Shown here in pieces: positions 1 to 7,880 of a stretch of 64,000 bases of DNA. The number at the start of each line of letters is the position of its first letter. Within the stretch, counting starts at the first letter, position 1. The DNA is from Mycobacterium innocens (GTDB lineage Bacteria > Actinomycetota > Actinomycetes > Mycobacteriales > Mycobacteriaceae), in contig NZ_UPHQ01000056.1 of NCBI RefSeq assembly GCF_900566055.1, forward strand, positions 1-64,000, read 5' to 3'. The notes beneath the pieces are model-generated. The model was given only the letters and a program-made list of their open reading frames with translations. It did no database searches and was not told the DNA's origin. Position numbers and translations under genes: made by a program.

Positions 1-233
1 CCGGCCACATCCAGCCGGGCCAGCATCGACCACACCGCAGCCAGATCCCCGAACTGCTTGTGCTGGCTACGGATCGGCTGCCCGGCCGGCGTCTCGGACA
101 GCTTCGCCATCACCTCCTCCGCGCTGCCCAAATACTGCTGAGACACGATGCGCGGCTTGCCCTGCACTCGGGCCGATTCCACCAGGTAGTAATAGGTCTG
201 CTTGCCGCGTCGCTTACCCACGATCGACGCCAT
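1..233 (-). mobile_element. IS1634-type transposase, 5' end (cut by window edge)
   Basis: The minus strand from the ATG at 233 reads as an intact 77-codon N-terminus beginning MASIVGKRRGKQTYYYLVES and continuing through PRIVSQQYLGSAEEVMAKL. This is the N-terminal signature I associate with IS1634-family (IS4-like DDE) transposases. The catalytic DDE domain lies beyond the window, so activity cannot be judged. The element enters from the left, and its outer end should lie between 234 and 318, upstream of the hemerythrin-like gene. I could not define the terminal inverted repeat because the other end is not visible. Confidence 0.75.
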
Positions 234-318
234 ATATGGGTAATACACTCCAAACCCACAAACCTCAAGCACCACAACACAAGACACGCCGCTCAACCAC
301 GAAGGCCGGAAACTCCCG

Positions 319-1041
319 CTAGGTCGCGGTGAACTGGCTCAAGTCGTAGATGCCAAGGCTCTTTTCGATATCGGCGACTTTGTCGACCACCCCTTGAAAG
401 CCGGCCCGGCCGAAGCGCCGGTGCTCTTCGGCTTCGAATGTCTCAGCCAGGTCGCGAAGCTCCTTGGCGGGCAAGACGTCGCGAAACTCAGGGAAGACGA
501 CGGTGTCTTCGCGTGCCTCATGCGGCTCATACATCCGGATGAACGCCGACATGCCCTGCACCAGGGCATCTCGCGCCGGCTGGTCGGGCGCGGCAGCTGC
601 GGTGGTGGCGGCGAGCACCCGGTCGGTGAGCGCGCGACCGCGTTGGTGCTGGGTGCGCAACACGGCGGTGATGTCGGTGAGCTTGCCCGTCTGCTCCAAC
701 GTGGGGAAGACATACTGTTCTTCCAGGTGCTCGTGATAGTCCTCGATGAAGCTTCGAATAATCTGCGCGCCCGCGTTGAGGGCTTGCGTGGGAGCCTGAT
801 CGCTGGCCTGCAGGCGGTGGATCCCTTCTCGGTAGATCAGCAAGACCCGCTTGAGTACTCCGTGCTCACGCATCAAGTCTTCAGGTGGCGTGACCGGCGC
901 TTCGTCGCCTGCGGGTGCGTCGGGCTGGCGTGTCTTGGGTTGCGAGTTGCCGCATGCCGATCCGGCGAGCACGCCGGCTGCCGATAGCGAGATCCCGAGA
1001 AGGTGACGCCGGCCCAGGGCCGGAGGCGGCTGCTCTATCAC
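319..1041 (-). CDS. secreted hemerythrin-domain protein with twin-arginine signal
   Basis: A 240-residue protein. I chose the GTG at 1041 because it has an AAAGG ribosome site 8 bases upstream and places a twin-arginine leader (GRRHLLG, then a hydrophobic stretch ending near SAC) at the N-terminus; the longer open frame upstream has no signal. After the leader come the spaced histidines and acids of a hemerythrin-like four-helix bundle: REHGVL, DYHEHLEEQYVFP, HQRGR and EPHEAREDTVVFPEF. Such domains bind a non-haem di-iron centre and are linked to O2, NO or redox sensing. The export signal suggests a periplasmic or membrane-anchored protein, possibly a lipoprotein, although the lipobox is not ideal. 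A composite palindrome lies about 75 bp upstream. The physiological role is unknown. Confidence 0.8.
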   Translation of the reverse strand: MIEQPPPALGRRHLLGISLSAAGVLAGSACGNSQPKTRQPDAPAGDEAPVTPPEDLMREHGVLKRVLLIYREGIHRLQASDQAPTQALNAGAQIIRSFIEDYHEHLEEQYVFPTLEQTGKLTDITAVLRTQHQRGRALTDRVLAATTAAAAPDQPARDALVQGMSAFIRMYEPHEAREDTVVFPEFRDVLPAKELRDLAETFEAEEHRRFGRAGFQGVVDKVADIEKSLGIYDLSQFTAT

Positions 1042-1116
1042 GGTCAGACCTTTCTTCGCCGGGCCGATCACTTGATCGGTGGATCGCCAATACCGACCCC
1101 AAGCAGAACCAACTGC

Positions 1117-1144
1117 TATCGTAACCCGATATCTGTTTACGATA
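1117..1144. promoter_or_regulatory. 28-bp composite palindrome upstream of hemerythrin gene
   Basis: Arms TATCGTAA (1117-1124) and TTACGATA (1137-1144) are perfect inverted repeats. A second palindrome, GATATC (1128-1133), sits exactly at their centre. It lies 76 bp upstream of the hemerythrin-like start and is AT-rich compared with its surroundings. This is the layout of an operator for a dimeric regulator. The regulator is not identified. Confidence 0.5.
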
Positions 1145-1332
1145 TTGTGTCGGCCGCTTGGCCCGATGCAGCCTGTCGGTCTCCCTTCGACTGGTGGTGG
1201 GACGGACGCGCTGCAGTCAGGCGTGCTCAGGGCGGCACCGGCGCGGGATCTCGCGGGATCTGAGGCACCGGAGCGTCCTGAAGTTATCCGCGATCTTGGC
1301 GAGATGAAGATGGACCCATGAGCCAATGCGCT

Positions 1333-1896
1333 TCATCCAACGCGGTCCGCAATCAACCGCGCGATAGCGTCAGTGAGCGCCGCCAGGCTCAGCGGCTGGC
1401 CGGTGATCAGCGAATGCAGCGTGGCGCCGTCGAGGAAGACGGTGACCGCTTCGGCGGCTCGTCGGCCGATGCGCGGTTCGAGCAAAGTGACCAGGCCCTC
1501 CGGCCACAGCCGGGCCAGGGACTGCAACTCGGGCTGGTGACTTGCCGCGACGTACAACTCGTTGAGTGTGCGGTGCCTGTCCAGGTCGGTTAGGTAGTCG
1601 GCGGTGAGCCGGGCCAGGGTAGCGGGAAGGTCGGCGGATTCGTCGAGATCGCTTCGCCATTGCTCTAACCAGTCGGCCGCGCTGGTCGCGACGTGCGTGA
1701 GCGCGGCTTCGCGCAGCGCGGCGAGGTCGCTGAAGTAGTAGGTGGTCGACCCGACCGGTACATCTGCCTCCGCGGCGACCCGGCGGTGCGTGAGGTCGCC
1801 AAGGCCGTGGCGGGCGATCACTCGCCCGGCCGCTTCGATGATCGCCTGCCGCCGACCGGCGGGGTCGCGGGGGCGGCGCTGGGATTCCGCGGTCAA
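1333..1896 (-). CDS. TetR-family repressor of the Mmr efflux pump (Rv3066 homologue)
   Basis: A 187-residue TetR-type regulator. The N-terminal helix-turn-helix (IIEAAGRVIARHG through VPVGSTTYYF) and the C-terminal part ALWPEG/EPRIGRRAAEAVTVF-like match my memory of M. tuberculosis Rv3066, the drug-responsive repressor of mmr. The TTG at 1896 is chosen because it overlaps the mmr stop (TTGA) and yields the same N-terminus as Rv3066. It is therefore translationally coupled to mmr and should autoregulate through the double palindrome upstream of mmr. The longer open frame to 2235 reads through mmr in another frame and is not real. Confidence 0.9.
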   Translation of the reverse strand: MTAESQRRPRDPAGRRQAIIEAAGRVIARHGLGDLTHRRVAAEADVPVGSTTYYFSDLAALREAALTHVATSAADWLEQWRSDLDESADLPATLARLTADYLTDLDRHRTLNELYVAASHQPELQSLARLWPEGLVTLLEPRIGRRAAEAVTVFLDGATLHSLITGQPLSLAALTDAIARLIADRVG

Positions 1897-2216
1897 TGCG
1901 CGCCGGCCAGTTGCAACGTGACCACCCCGCCGACGATCAGCCCCACGCCGACGACTTTCGCCACCGACATCGGTGAGCCGAGGAACAACACGGCGATCAG
2001 CACGATGGCGGCCGTGCCGATCGCCGACCACAGTGCGTAGGCGACGTCCGTCTGCATACCGCGTGAAATCGACGCCGCCAGCAGGGCGAACGCGATTGTG
2101 TAACCGCCCAGGCAGACCACGGTCGGCCACAGCCGGGTGAAGCCTTCCGTGCTTTTCAGCAGGCTGGTGGCTACCACCTCGGCGAAGATCGCGAAGAACA
2201 GCAACAGGTACGGCAA
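1893..2216 (-). CDS. mmr: Small multidrug resistance efflux pump Mmr
   Basis: A 107-residue SMR-family protein with four hydrophobic segments. It starts MPYLLLFFAIFAEVVATSLL and contains the invariant membrane glutamate (Glu13) that exchanges protons for cationic drugs in EmrE/Mmr. The start is a TTG at 2216 with GGAGGAG five bases upstream. It is the first gene of a two-gene unit with its TetR repressor and lies directly downstream of two back-to-back 14-bp palindromes. In M. tuberculosis the Mmr pump exports dyes, quaternary ammonium compounds and some antibiotics. Confidence 0.95.
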   Translation of the reverse strand: MPYLLLFFAIFAEVVATSLLKSTEGFTRLWPTVVCLGGYTIAFALLAASISRGMQTDVAYALWSAIGTAAIVLIAVLFLGSPMSVAKVVGVGLIVGGVVTLQLAGAH

Positions 2217-2228
2217 GACTCCTCCTTA

Positions 2229-2256
2229 TGTACAAACGTACATGTACGATCGTACA
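2229..2256. promoter_or_regulatory. Double 14-bp palindromic operator for the mmr regulator
   Basis: Two adjoining 14-mers, TGTACAAACGTACA (2229-2242) and TGTACGATCGTACA (2243-2256). The second is a perfect palindrome; the first is one except for its central bases. They lie 13 bp upstream of the mmr start, next to its Shine-Dalgarno sequence. A 14-bp palindromic operator of the TGTAC...GTACA type has been described for Rv3066 in M. tuberculosis. Occupancy would block mmr transcription. Confidence 0.8.
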
Positions 2257-2440
2257 CTATTGAGGCGGCGCGTCGACCACATCGTGCTGGGCAGCATCGG
2301 CATCCTTGCTGCGCGCCGAAACGTGCGTCGGCCCAAGCACATCGAGAAGCGACCGACCTGGCGCGGGGAGCGCCACCCAGTCCGTTACGCCCGGGTGACG
2401 TCGCGGTCGGCAACCCATGGTCGCGCCGTAGCGTTGTGGC

Positions 2441-2863
2441 ATGGCACCGAATCTCAACCACCGTCTTGTCGGTTACACGCCGGCGGTGCTGAGCCTGTTC
2501 CGGTTCGTCAACGGCTTGCTGTTCGCCGGCTACGGCTCGATGATCCTCTTCGGCTGGCCCGTCCGGACGACGCACGCCGTCGAATTCGGCGCCTGGCCGG
2601 GATGGTATGCCGGGGTGATCGAATTAGTCACCGGACTGCTGATCGCGGCCGGGTTGTTCACCCGCGCCGCGGCGTTCCTTGCCTCAGGCACAATGGCGGT
2701 CGCCTACTTGTGGATTCATCAACCACGTTCGCTGTGGCCGATCGGTGATGCACCCGGGGGTAACAGCGGCACCCCAGCGATACTGTTCTGTTTCGGATTC
2801 TTCCTGCTGGTCTTTGCCGGTGCCGGACGCTACTCGATCGACGCTCTCCGCGGCAAAGGCTGA
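2441..2863 (+). CDS. DoxX-family membrane protein
   Basis: A 140-residue protein with four likely membrane helices: around residues 14-36, 53-72, 76-94 and 112-130. The opening (LSLFRFVNGLLFAGYGSMILFGW) and the EFG..PGWYAGVIELVTGLLIAAGLFTR-type segment are typical of DoxX/MauE-like integral membrane proteins. Some mycobacterial members associate with redox enzymes, but the function of this one is unknown. It is transcribed divergently from mmr and converges on adhE. The 183 bp upstream hold no clear operator apart from the mmr sites. Confidence 0.8.
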   Translation: MAPNLNHRLVGYTPAVLSLFRFVNGLLFAGYGSMILFGWPVRTTHAVEFGAWPGWYAGVIELVTGLLIAAGLFTRAAAFLASGTMAVAYLWIHQPRSLWPIGDAPGGNSGTPAILFCFGFFLLVFAGAGRYSIDALRGKG

Positions 2864-3029
2864 ATCGCTCGCCGGCTCCGCTATCTTCTGGGCTCTCGGT
2901 GCTGCGCTGACTATCGTTGTGGGTTCTGCTGCGAGTCAAGGGACTTCGGTAACTATCCGTACGGCATCTCGTCATCGGCTTCGGCAAGACCTGAGTCGAT
3001 CCGGCTGTGCCGCCAGCGCCAGCTGTCCC

Positions 3030-5687
3030 TCAGCTTTGCGATGCCCCCCGGTCTTCGCGGCCGGGTGACTGCCCAACGCCGCCGTCACCGTAGTAGCCCA
3101 GCCGAAGCAATGTGGTGATCTCGCTGACCAACGGCATCCGCGGGTTGGTGCGGTTGCTCAGATCCTCGAAGGCCGTCATCGCCAACGCCGGCAGCGCCAC
3201 GAGAAACGGCTCCTCCTCGACGCCGAACTCCCGCAGCGACCGCGGCATCTTCAGCAGGTCCAGCAGGTCGTCGACCCCCTGGAACAATCGGCGGCGGCAC
3301 TCGTCGGGCTCGTGGCCACCGAAGATCAGCTGGCCGAGCTGCGCGTACTTGGCCGGCGCGACGTAGGCCGAGTACCCTGGCGCGGGCATGAATTTGCTTG
3401 GCAGACTTGCGTTGTAGCGCAACACATGGGGCAGGAAAATCCCGTTCGCCCGGCCGTGCGAGATGCCGAATTTCGCGCCAACGGCATGGGCGAGTGCGTG
3501 ATTCGTGCCGACAAACGCGTTCGAAAACGCAAGTCCGGCAAGGGTTGCCGCATTGGACATGGCGGTGCGCGCGGACAGGTCGTCGGGATGCTCATACGCT
3601 CGCGGCAGCGCGTCGAAGATCAGCCGCGCCGCCTGGGCGCACAACGCATCGGTGTAGGGCGAGGCGAAGATCGAAACACCCGCCTCCAGCGCGTGGGTCA
3701 GCGCGTCGATGCCGGTGTCGGCGGTCAGTTGCTGCGGCATCGACGAGGTCAGCACCGGGTCGACGATCGCCAGGTCGGGCACCAGGCTGTAGTCGACCAG
3801 CGTCTCCTTCTTGCCGCGCACCGTCAACACCGCCGCCGGCGACACTTCCGACCCGGTGCCCGATGTCGTTGGGACGGCGACCAATTGGATGCGATGACGG
3901 TCGACCGGATAGTCGGCTACCCGCTTGCGGGGGTCGAGGAACGGCATCGTCAGCTCGTCGAGGCTCTTCTCCGGGTGTTCGTAGAACAGCCGGATCGCCT
4001 TGCCGGCGTCCAGCACCGAGCCGCCGCCGACGGCGATCAACAGATCGGGTTGCACCCGCTGCAGCAGCGCGACGCCGCGGCGGATGGTCGACTCGTCGGG
4101 CTCCGGGGTGACCTCGGCGAACACCTGCACGTGATTGGTGCGCAACTTGGAGCGCAGCGTGTCGACCACGCCGCGCTCCTCGGTCAGGGCATCGGTCACC
4201 AAAACGACGGTTTCGCAGTCCAGTTCGCGCAGGTTGTCCAACGCGCCTTCGTTGAAGTAGGTGTTGGACGGGACGCGGAACCACTGCGGCGGGGTGCGGC
4301 GGCGCGAGACGGTCTTGATGTTGAGCAGTTGCCGGTAGTTGACGTTCTCGGTGGTGCTCGACCCGCCCCAGGTGCCGCAGCCCAACGAGAACGTGGGCGT
4401 CAGGTTGTTGTAGACGCCGCCGAGTGCGCCGACCGACGTGGGCGCGTTGACCAGGATGCGGCCGGTGCGAACCGCCAAACCGTATGCCTCGATCACCTTT
4501 TCGTCGTTGGCGTAGACCGCCGAGGTGTGGCCCAGGCCGCCATGCTCGGTGACCAGGACGGCGACGTCGATGGCGTGCGCGACGCTGCGCGCGCGCACCA
4601 CCCCGAGCACCGGCATCAGCTTTTCTTGCACCAACGGGTGCGCGGCGAGTTCGTCCAGGTCGGCCGGCAGCGCCGCCAGCAGCACCTTCACCGTCGGTGA
4701 CACGCTGAACCCGGCCCGTGCGGCCAATTCCGACGCCTTCTGTCCGACCGCCGCCAGCGAGATCTTGTCACCGCAGCCGAACGCGAACTCGGCCACCGCC
4801 TTGGCCTGCTCGGGGGTGAGCAGCTGGGCGCCCATCCGCTCGAACTCGGCGATCACCTCGTCGTAGATCCCGTCGTCGATGACGCAGGTCTGCTCGGCCG
4901 GGCAAATGACCGAGGAGTCAAAGGTTTTCGAGATCAGGATGTCGACGACGGCGCCCTTGAGGTCCGCCGTCTTGTGGATGTAGATGGGCGCGTTGCCGGG
5001 CCCGACGGACAGGCCCGGCTTTCCGGCCGCATTCGCCAGCGCGACGATCTTCGGGCCACCGGTCACCCAGATGAAATCGACCTGCGGGTGTTTGAACAGG
5101 TAGTGCGTCACCTCGTGGGCGGCGTCGGGAATGACCTGCAGCGCCCCCGGCGGCATCCCCGCCGCCTCGGCCGCCGTGCGCAGGACTGCCAGGCTGCGTT
5201 CACACGAGCGCACCGCATGCGGCGACGGCCGGAACAGGATGGCGTTGCGGGTCTTGGCGGCTACGATCGCCTTGAACAGCACCGTCGAGGTCGGGTTGGT
5301 CACCGGCGTGATGGCCAGCACCACCCCGATCGGCTCGGCCATGTAGGCGATGTTGTGCTCGACGTCCTCGTCGATGACCCCCACCGATTTCTTGTCGCGC
5401 AGATAGTCGTGGAGGAACTCGGTGGCCACGTAGTTCTTGACCACCTTGTCCTCGAAGACGCCGAACCCGGTCTCCTCGATCGCCACACCGGCCAGTTCCC
5501 CCGCCGCGCGAACTCCGGCGCGCACCATCGCCTCGACGATCGCATCGACCTGCTGCTGGTCGAGCGTGCGGAATGCCCGGGCCGCCTGCGCTGCCGCGTC
5601 GACGATGGCGTCGACCTCGCGTCTGCGGTGCTCGCCGACCACGGGTGTGTCGACTGGGGCGGCATTTTCGGTGTGCGTAGTGGTCAT
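3030..5687 (-). CDS. adhE: Bifunctional acetaldehyde-CoA / iron-dependent alcohol dehydrogenase AdhE
   Basis: An 885-residue protein of normal AdhE length. Residues about 1-430 form a CoA-acylating aldehyde dehydrogenase with the catalytic cysteine in VICPAEQT (Cys262). Residues about 445-870 form a group III alcohol dehydrogenase with the nucleotide motif GGGSVLDAGKA and metal-binding histidines in THALEAG, TNHALAHAVG and ISHGRANG. Together they would interconvert acetyl-CoA and ethanol using NADH. The ATG at 5687 follows AAGGA. The gene diverges from a class III adenylate cyclase, with a 99-bp shared promoter region. Both active sites look intact. A fermentative AdhE is unexpected in an aerobic actinobacterium and suggests redox balancing at low oxygen, or acquisition. 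Confidence 0.93.
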   Translation of the reverse strand: MTTTHTENAAPVDTPVVGEHRRREVDAIVDAAAQAARAFRTLDQQQVDAIVEAMVRAGVRAAGELAGVAIEETGFGVFEDKVVKNYVATEFLHDYLRDKKSVGVIDEDVEHNIAYMAEPIGVVLAITPVTNPTSTVLFKAIVAAKTRNAILFRPSPHAVRSCERSLAVLRTAAEAAGMPPGALQVIPDAAHEVTHYLFKHPQVDFIWVTGGPKIVALANAAGKPGLSVGPGNAPIYIHKTADLKGAVVDILISKTFDSSVICPAEQTCVIDDGIYDEVIAEFERMGAQLLTPEQAKAVAEFAFGCGDKISLAAVGQKASELAARAGFSVSPTVKVLLAALPADLDELAAHPLVQEKLMPVLGVVRARSVAHAIDVAVLVTEHGGLGHTSAVYANDEKVIEAYGLAVRTGRILVNAPTSVGALGGVYNNLTPTFSLGCGTWGGSSTTENVNYRQLLNIKTVSRRRTPPQWFRVPSNTYFNEGALDNLRELDCETVVLVTDALTEERGVVDTLRSKLRTNHVQVFAEVTPEPDESTIRRGVALLQRVQPDLLIAVGGGSVLDAGKAIRLFYEHPEKSLDELTMPFLDPRKRVADYPVDRHRIQLVAVPTTSGTGSEVSPAAVLTVRGKKETLVDYSLVPDLAIVDPVLTSSMPQQLTADTGIDALTHALEAGVSIFASPYTDALCAQAARLIFDALPRAYEHPDDLSARTAMSNAATLAGLAFSNAFVGTNHALAHAVGAKFGISHGRANGIFLPHVLRYNASLPSKFMPAPGYSAYVAPAKYAQLGQLIFGGHEPDECRRRLFQGVDDLLDLLKMPRSLREFGVEEEPFLVALPALAMTAFEDLSNRTNPRMPLVSEITTLLRLGYYGDGGVGQSPGREDRGASQS

Positions 5688-5786
5688 GGTCGGATCCTTG
5701 ACTCGGTGAAGGGGACTGTGGGTCTCCCGAATGAGCCGATGCTAGAGGTCTGCGGTGGGACGTAACGAGGGTCGGAAGGCCCCAGG

Positions 5787-6929
5787 TTGTTGTACGTTGA
5801 CGCGGTGTCAGTAGAGCCGGACAACACAGACGTCGAGTCGTTGGGGCTGCTCGATCACCTCGACGGCCGGGCGCGTCAGGAGCGTGCCGAGCTCATTACC
5901 TGGCTGCTGGATCGTGGGTTCGACGTCGACCAGATCCGCAGCGCGTTCATTCCGATGCTGTTGCCCGCCAACCGCGCGATCGGCGACGACGGAACCACGG
6001 TTTCGGCCCGCGAGATTTCGGAGTCCAGTGGTGTCAGCCTCGACCTGCTGCAACGCCTGCACCGTGCGGCCGGGCTGGTTCGGGTCTACGACCCCGATTC
6101 GCCGCTGCGGTCACGCGCCGACGCGGAGGCGGTGCTCAACGCCGCGCGGTTGGTCGACCTGGGCTTGGATCCGGCACGGGTCGGATTGGTCGTGAGACTT
6201 CTGGTCGAGGGCCTCACCGGCCCGGCGGTGGCGCTGCGCCGGGCGGCCCTGCAGGCGTCGCTGCGCCCGGGCGCCACCGAGCTCGACCTGGCGAAGGCCT
6301 TCGAACACCTGGCGCAACAGGCCGAGCCGCTGCTTGGCCCGATGGTCGACGATTTGTTGCGGCTGGTGCTGCGACATTCGTTCGAGACCGAGGCGATCAA
6401 CGTGGCCGAGCGCGCCGCCGGCACCTTGCCGGGTGCGCGGGACGTTGCGGTCGCCTTTGCCGATCTCGTCGGATTCACGCGGCTGGGCGAGCAGCTGCCG
6501 CCGGACGACCTGGGACTGATCGCCTTTCGGCTCAGCGATCTGGCTCACGATGTCACGGCGAGTCCGGTGCAGTTCGTCAAGACGATCGGCGACGCGGTGA
6601 TGCTGGTTTGCGCCGAACCGCCGCAACTGCTGACCACGGTGCTGGACCTGGTCGAGGCGGCGGCCGCCGAGAAAATCCTGCGGCTGCGGGTGGGATTCGC
6701 GTTCGGACGCGCCATCAGCCGTTCCGGAGACTGGTACGGCAGCCCGGTCAACCTGGCCAGCCGGGTCACCCACGCGGCGCCTTCGGGCGCGGTGTGGCTG
6801 ACCGAGGCCGCACGCGCGGCGATGGGCGACGCGCCGGGCCTCGAGTGGTCGTTCGTCGGCGCACGCCATCTCAGGGGGATTCACGGCGAGGTTCGGTTGT
6901 ATGCGGTCCGGCGGACCACGTCGGGGTGA
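5787..6929 (+). CDS. Class III adenylate cyclase with N-terminal regulatory domain
   Basis: About 380 residues. Residues 1-200 resemble the helical autoinhibitory domain of mycobacterial cyclases such as Rv1264 and Rv2212. Residues 215-375 are a class III catalytic domain: VAVAFADLVGFTRLGE carries the metal-binding aspartate, VKTIGDAVMLV the second aspartate and substrate-specifying residues, and GDWYGSPVNLASRVT the transition-state Asn/Arg segment. It should make cAMP as a homodimer in the cytosol. The start is uncertain: the TTG at 5787 has GGAAGG upstream, while a GTG at 5805 gives a shorter N-terminus. A cyclic-nucleotide-binding protein lies 5.5 kb downstream. Confidence 0.88.
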   Translation: MLYVDAVSVEPDNTDVESLGLLDHLDGRARQERAELITWLLDRGFDVDQIRSAFIPMLLPANRAIGDDGTTVSAREISESSGVSLDLLQRLHRAAGLVRVYDPDSPLRSRADAEAVLNAARLVDLGLDPARVGLVVRLLVEGLTGPAVALRRAALQASLRPGATELDLAKAFEHLAQQAEPLLGPMVDDLLRLVLRHSFETEAINVAERAAGTLPGARDVAVAFADLVGFTRLGEQLPPDDLGLIAFRLSDLAHDVTASPVQFVKTIGDAVMLVCAEPPQLLTTVLDLVEAAAAEKILRLRVGFAFGRAISRSGDWYGSPVNLASRVTHAAPSGAVWLTEAARAAMGDAPGLEWSFVGARHLRGIHGEVRLYAVRRTTSG

Positions 6930-6948
6930 TCCGCTTTCGCTGCCGGTA

Positions 6949-7779
6949 TCAGGAGTCGAGATCGGTGCCGGCGCTGAGCTGTTCCCAGGTGGCGATCTCG
7001 TTGGCACGGGTGTCGGCGATGTAGCGGTAGGCCATCAGCGCGTCGGGCCCGAGCAGCAAGAACCCTGGCGGCTTGGGTGATTCGACGGCCGTGATGATTG
7101 CCGCCGCAGCCTTGGCAGGGTCGCCCTGTTGGGTGCCGTGCATCGTGTCGTTTTCGATGCGGCGCAGCCCGGCGGTGGCGGCGTAGTCGTCGATAACTGT
7201 GGCCGACTGGGTCAGCGAGCGGCCGGCGAAGTCGGTGCGAAATGCCCCGGGTTCGACGACGATGACCGAAATGCCAAGGGGCGCAAGCTCACCGCGCAGC
7301 GCCCCGCTCATGCCCTCGACGGCGGCCTTCGCGGCGGAGTAGTAGCCGGAGGCCACCGGGGTCAGCTGAACGGTGATCGAGGAGATGTTCACGATCGAGC
7401 CGGAGCGGCGAGCCCGCATGCCAGGTAGTACGGCCTTGATCATCGCGACGCTGCCGAAGAAATGCGTCTCGAACAGGGCGCGGATGTCGGCGTCGTCGCC
7501 CTCTTCGACCGCGGAGCGGTATCCGTAGCCGGCGTTGTTGACCAGCACGTCGACGCCGCCGAACCGCTTTTCGGCCGCGCGCGCCGCGGAGGTGACCTGG
7601 TCGGGTTTGGTGACGTCGAGAGCCACGGCCAGCACCCGGTCGGGCGTTGCGTCGGCCAGCTCGGCGACCGTGGTGAGGTCACGTGCGGTGACGACGACGT
7701 TGTGGCCGGTGTCGATCGCGGCTTCGGCGAGCGCACGCCCGAGCCCGCTCGAGCAGCCGGTGATAAGCCATGTGGACAT
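6949..7779 (-). CDS. Short-chain dehydrogenase/reductase
   Basis: A 276-residue classical SDR. The cofactor motif is TGCSSGLG at residues 8-15, the structural motif is NNAGYG, the catalytic serine lies in VNISSI and the Tyr-Lys pair in YYSAAKAAVEG. The pattern resembles the subfamily often annotated as oxidoreductase/SDR with a long C-terminal helix region. The ATG at 7779 is preceded by AAAGGAGA eight bases upstream. It converges with the adenylate cyclase (19 bp between stops) and follows the FAD oxidoreductase on the same strand after 101 bp. The substrate is unknown. Confidence 0.88.
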   Translation of the reverse strand: MSTWLITGCSSGLGRALAEAAIDTGHNVVVTARDLTTVAELADATPDRVLAVALDVTKPDQVTSAARAAEKRFGGVDVLVNNAGYGYRSAVEEGDDADIRALFETHFFGSVAMIKAVLPGMRARRSGSIVNISSITVQLTPVASGYYSAAKAAVEGMSGALRGELAPLGISVIVVEPGAFRTDFAGRSLTQSATVIDDYAATAGLRRIENDTMHGTQQGDPAKAAAAIITAVESPKPPGFLLLGPDALMAYRYIADTRANEIATWEQLSAGTDLDS

Positions 7780-7880
7780 TGAGAATGTCTCCTTTCGGTC
7801 CAGACAACCTTGGCACCACGCGGCCAGGCCGCCGGCGGCGGGCGTGTCTTCCGCCGCTGCCGCGCCCTGCGAGCCGCGCG

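Noticed and set aside
1896-2235. N-terminal extension of the mmr TetR gene
   Set aside because: The extension reads through mmr in a different frame; the TTG at 1896 gives the known Rv3066-like N-terminus.
3312-4700. Long plus-strand open frame (462 codons) inside adhE
   Set aside because: It is antisense to an intact AdhE with all catalytic motifs; the composition is Arg/Gln/Gly-rich as expected for a GC-rich shadow frame.
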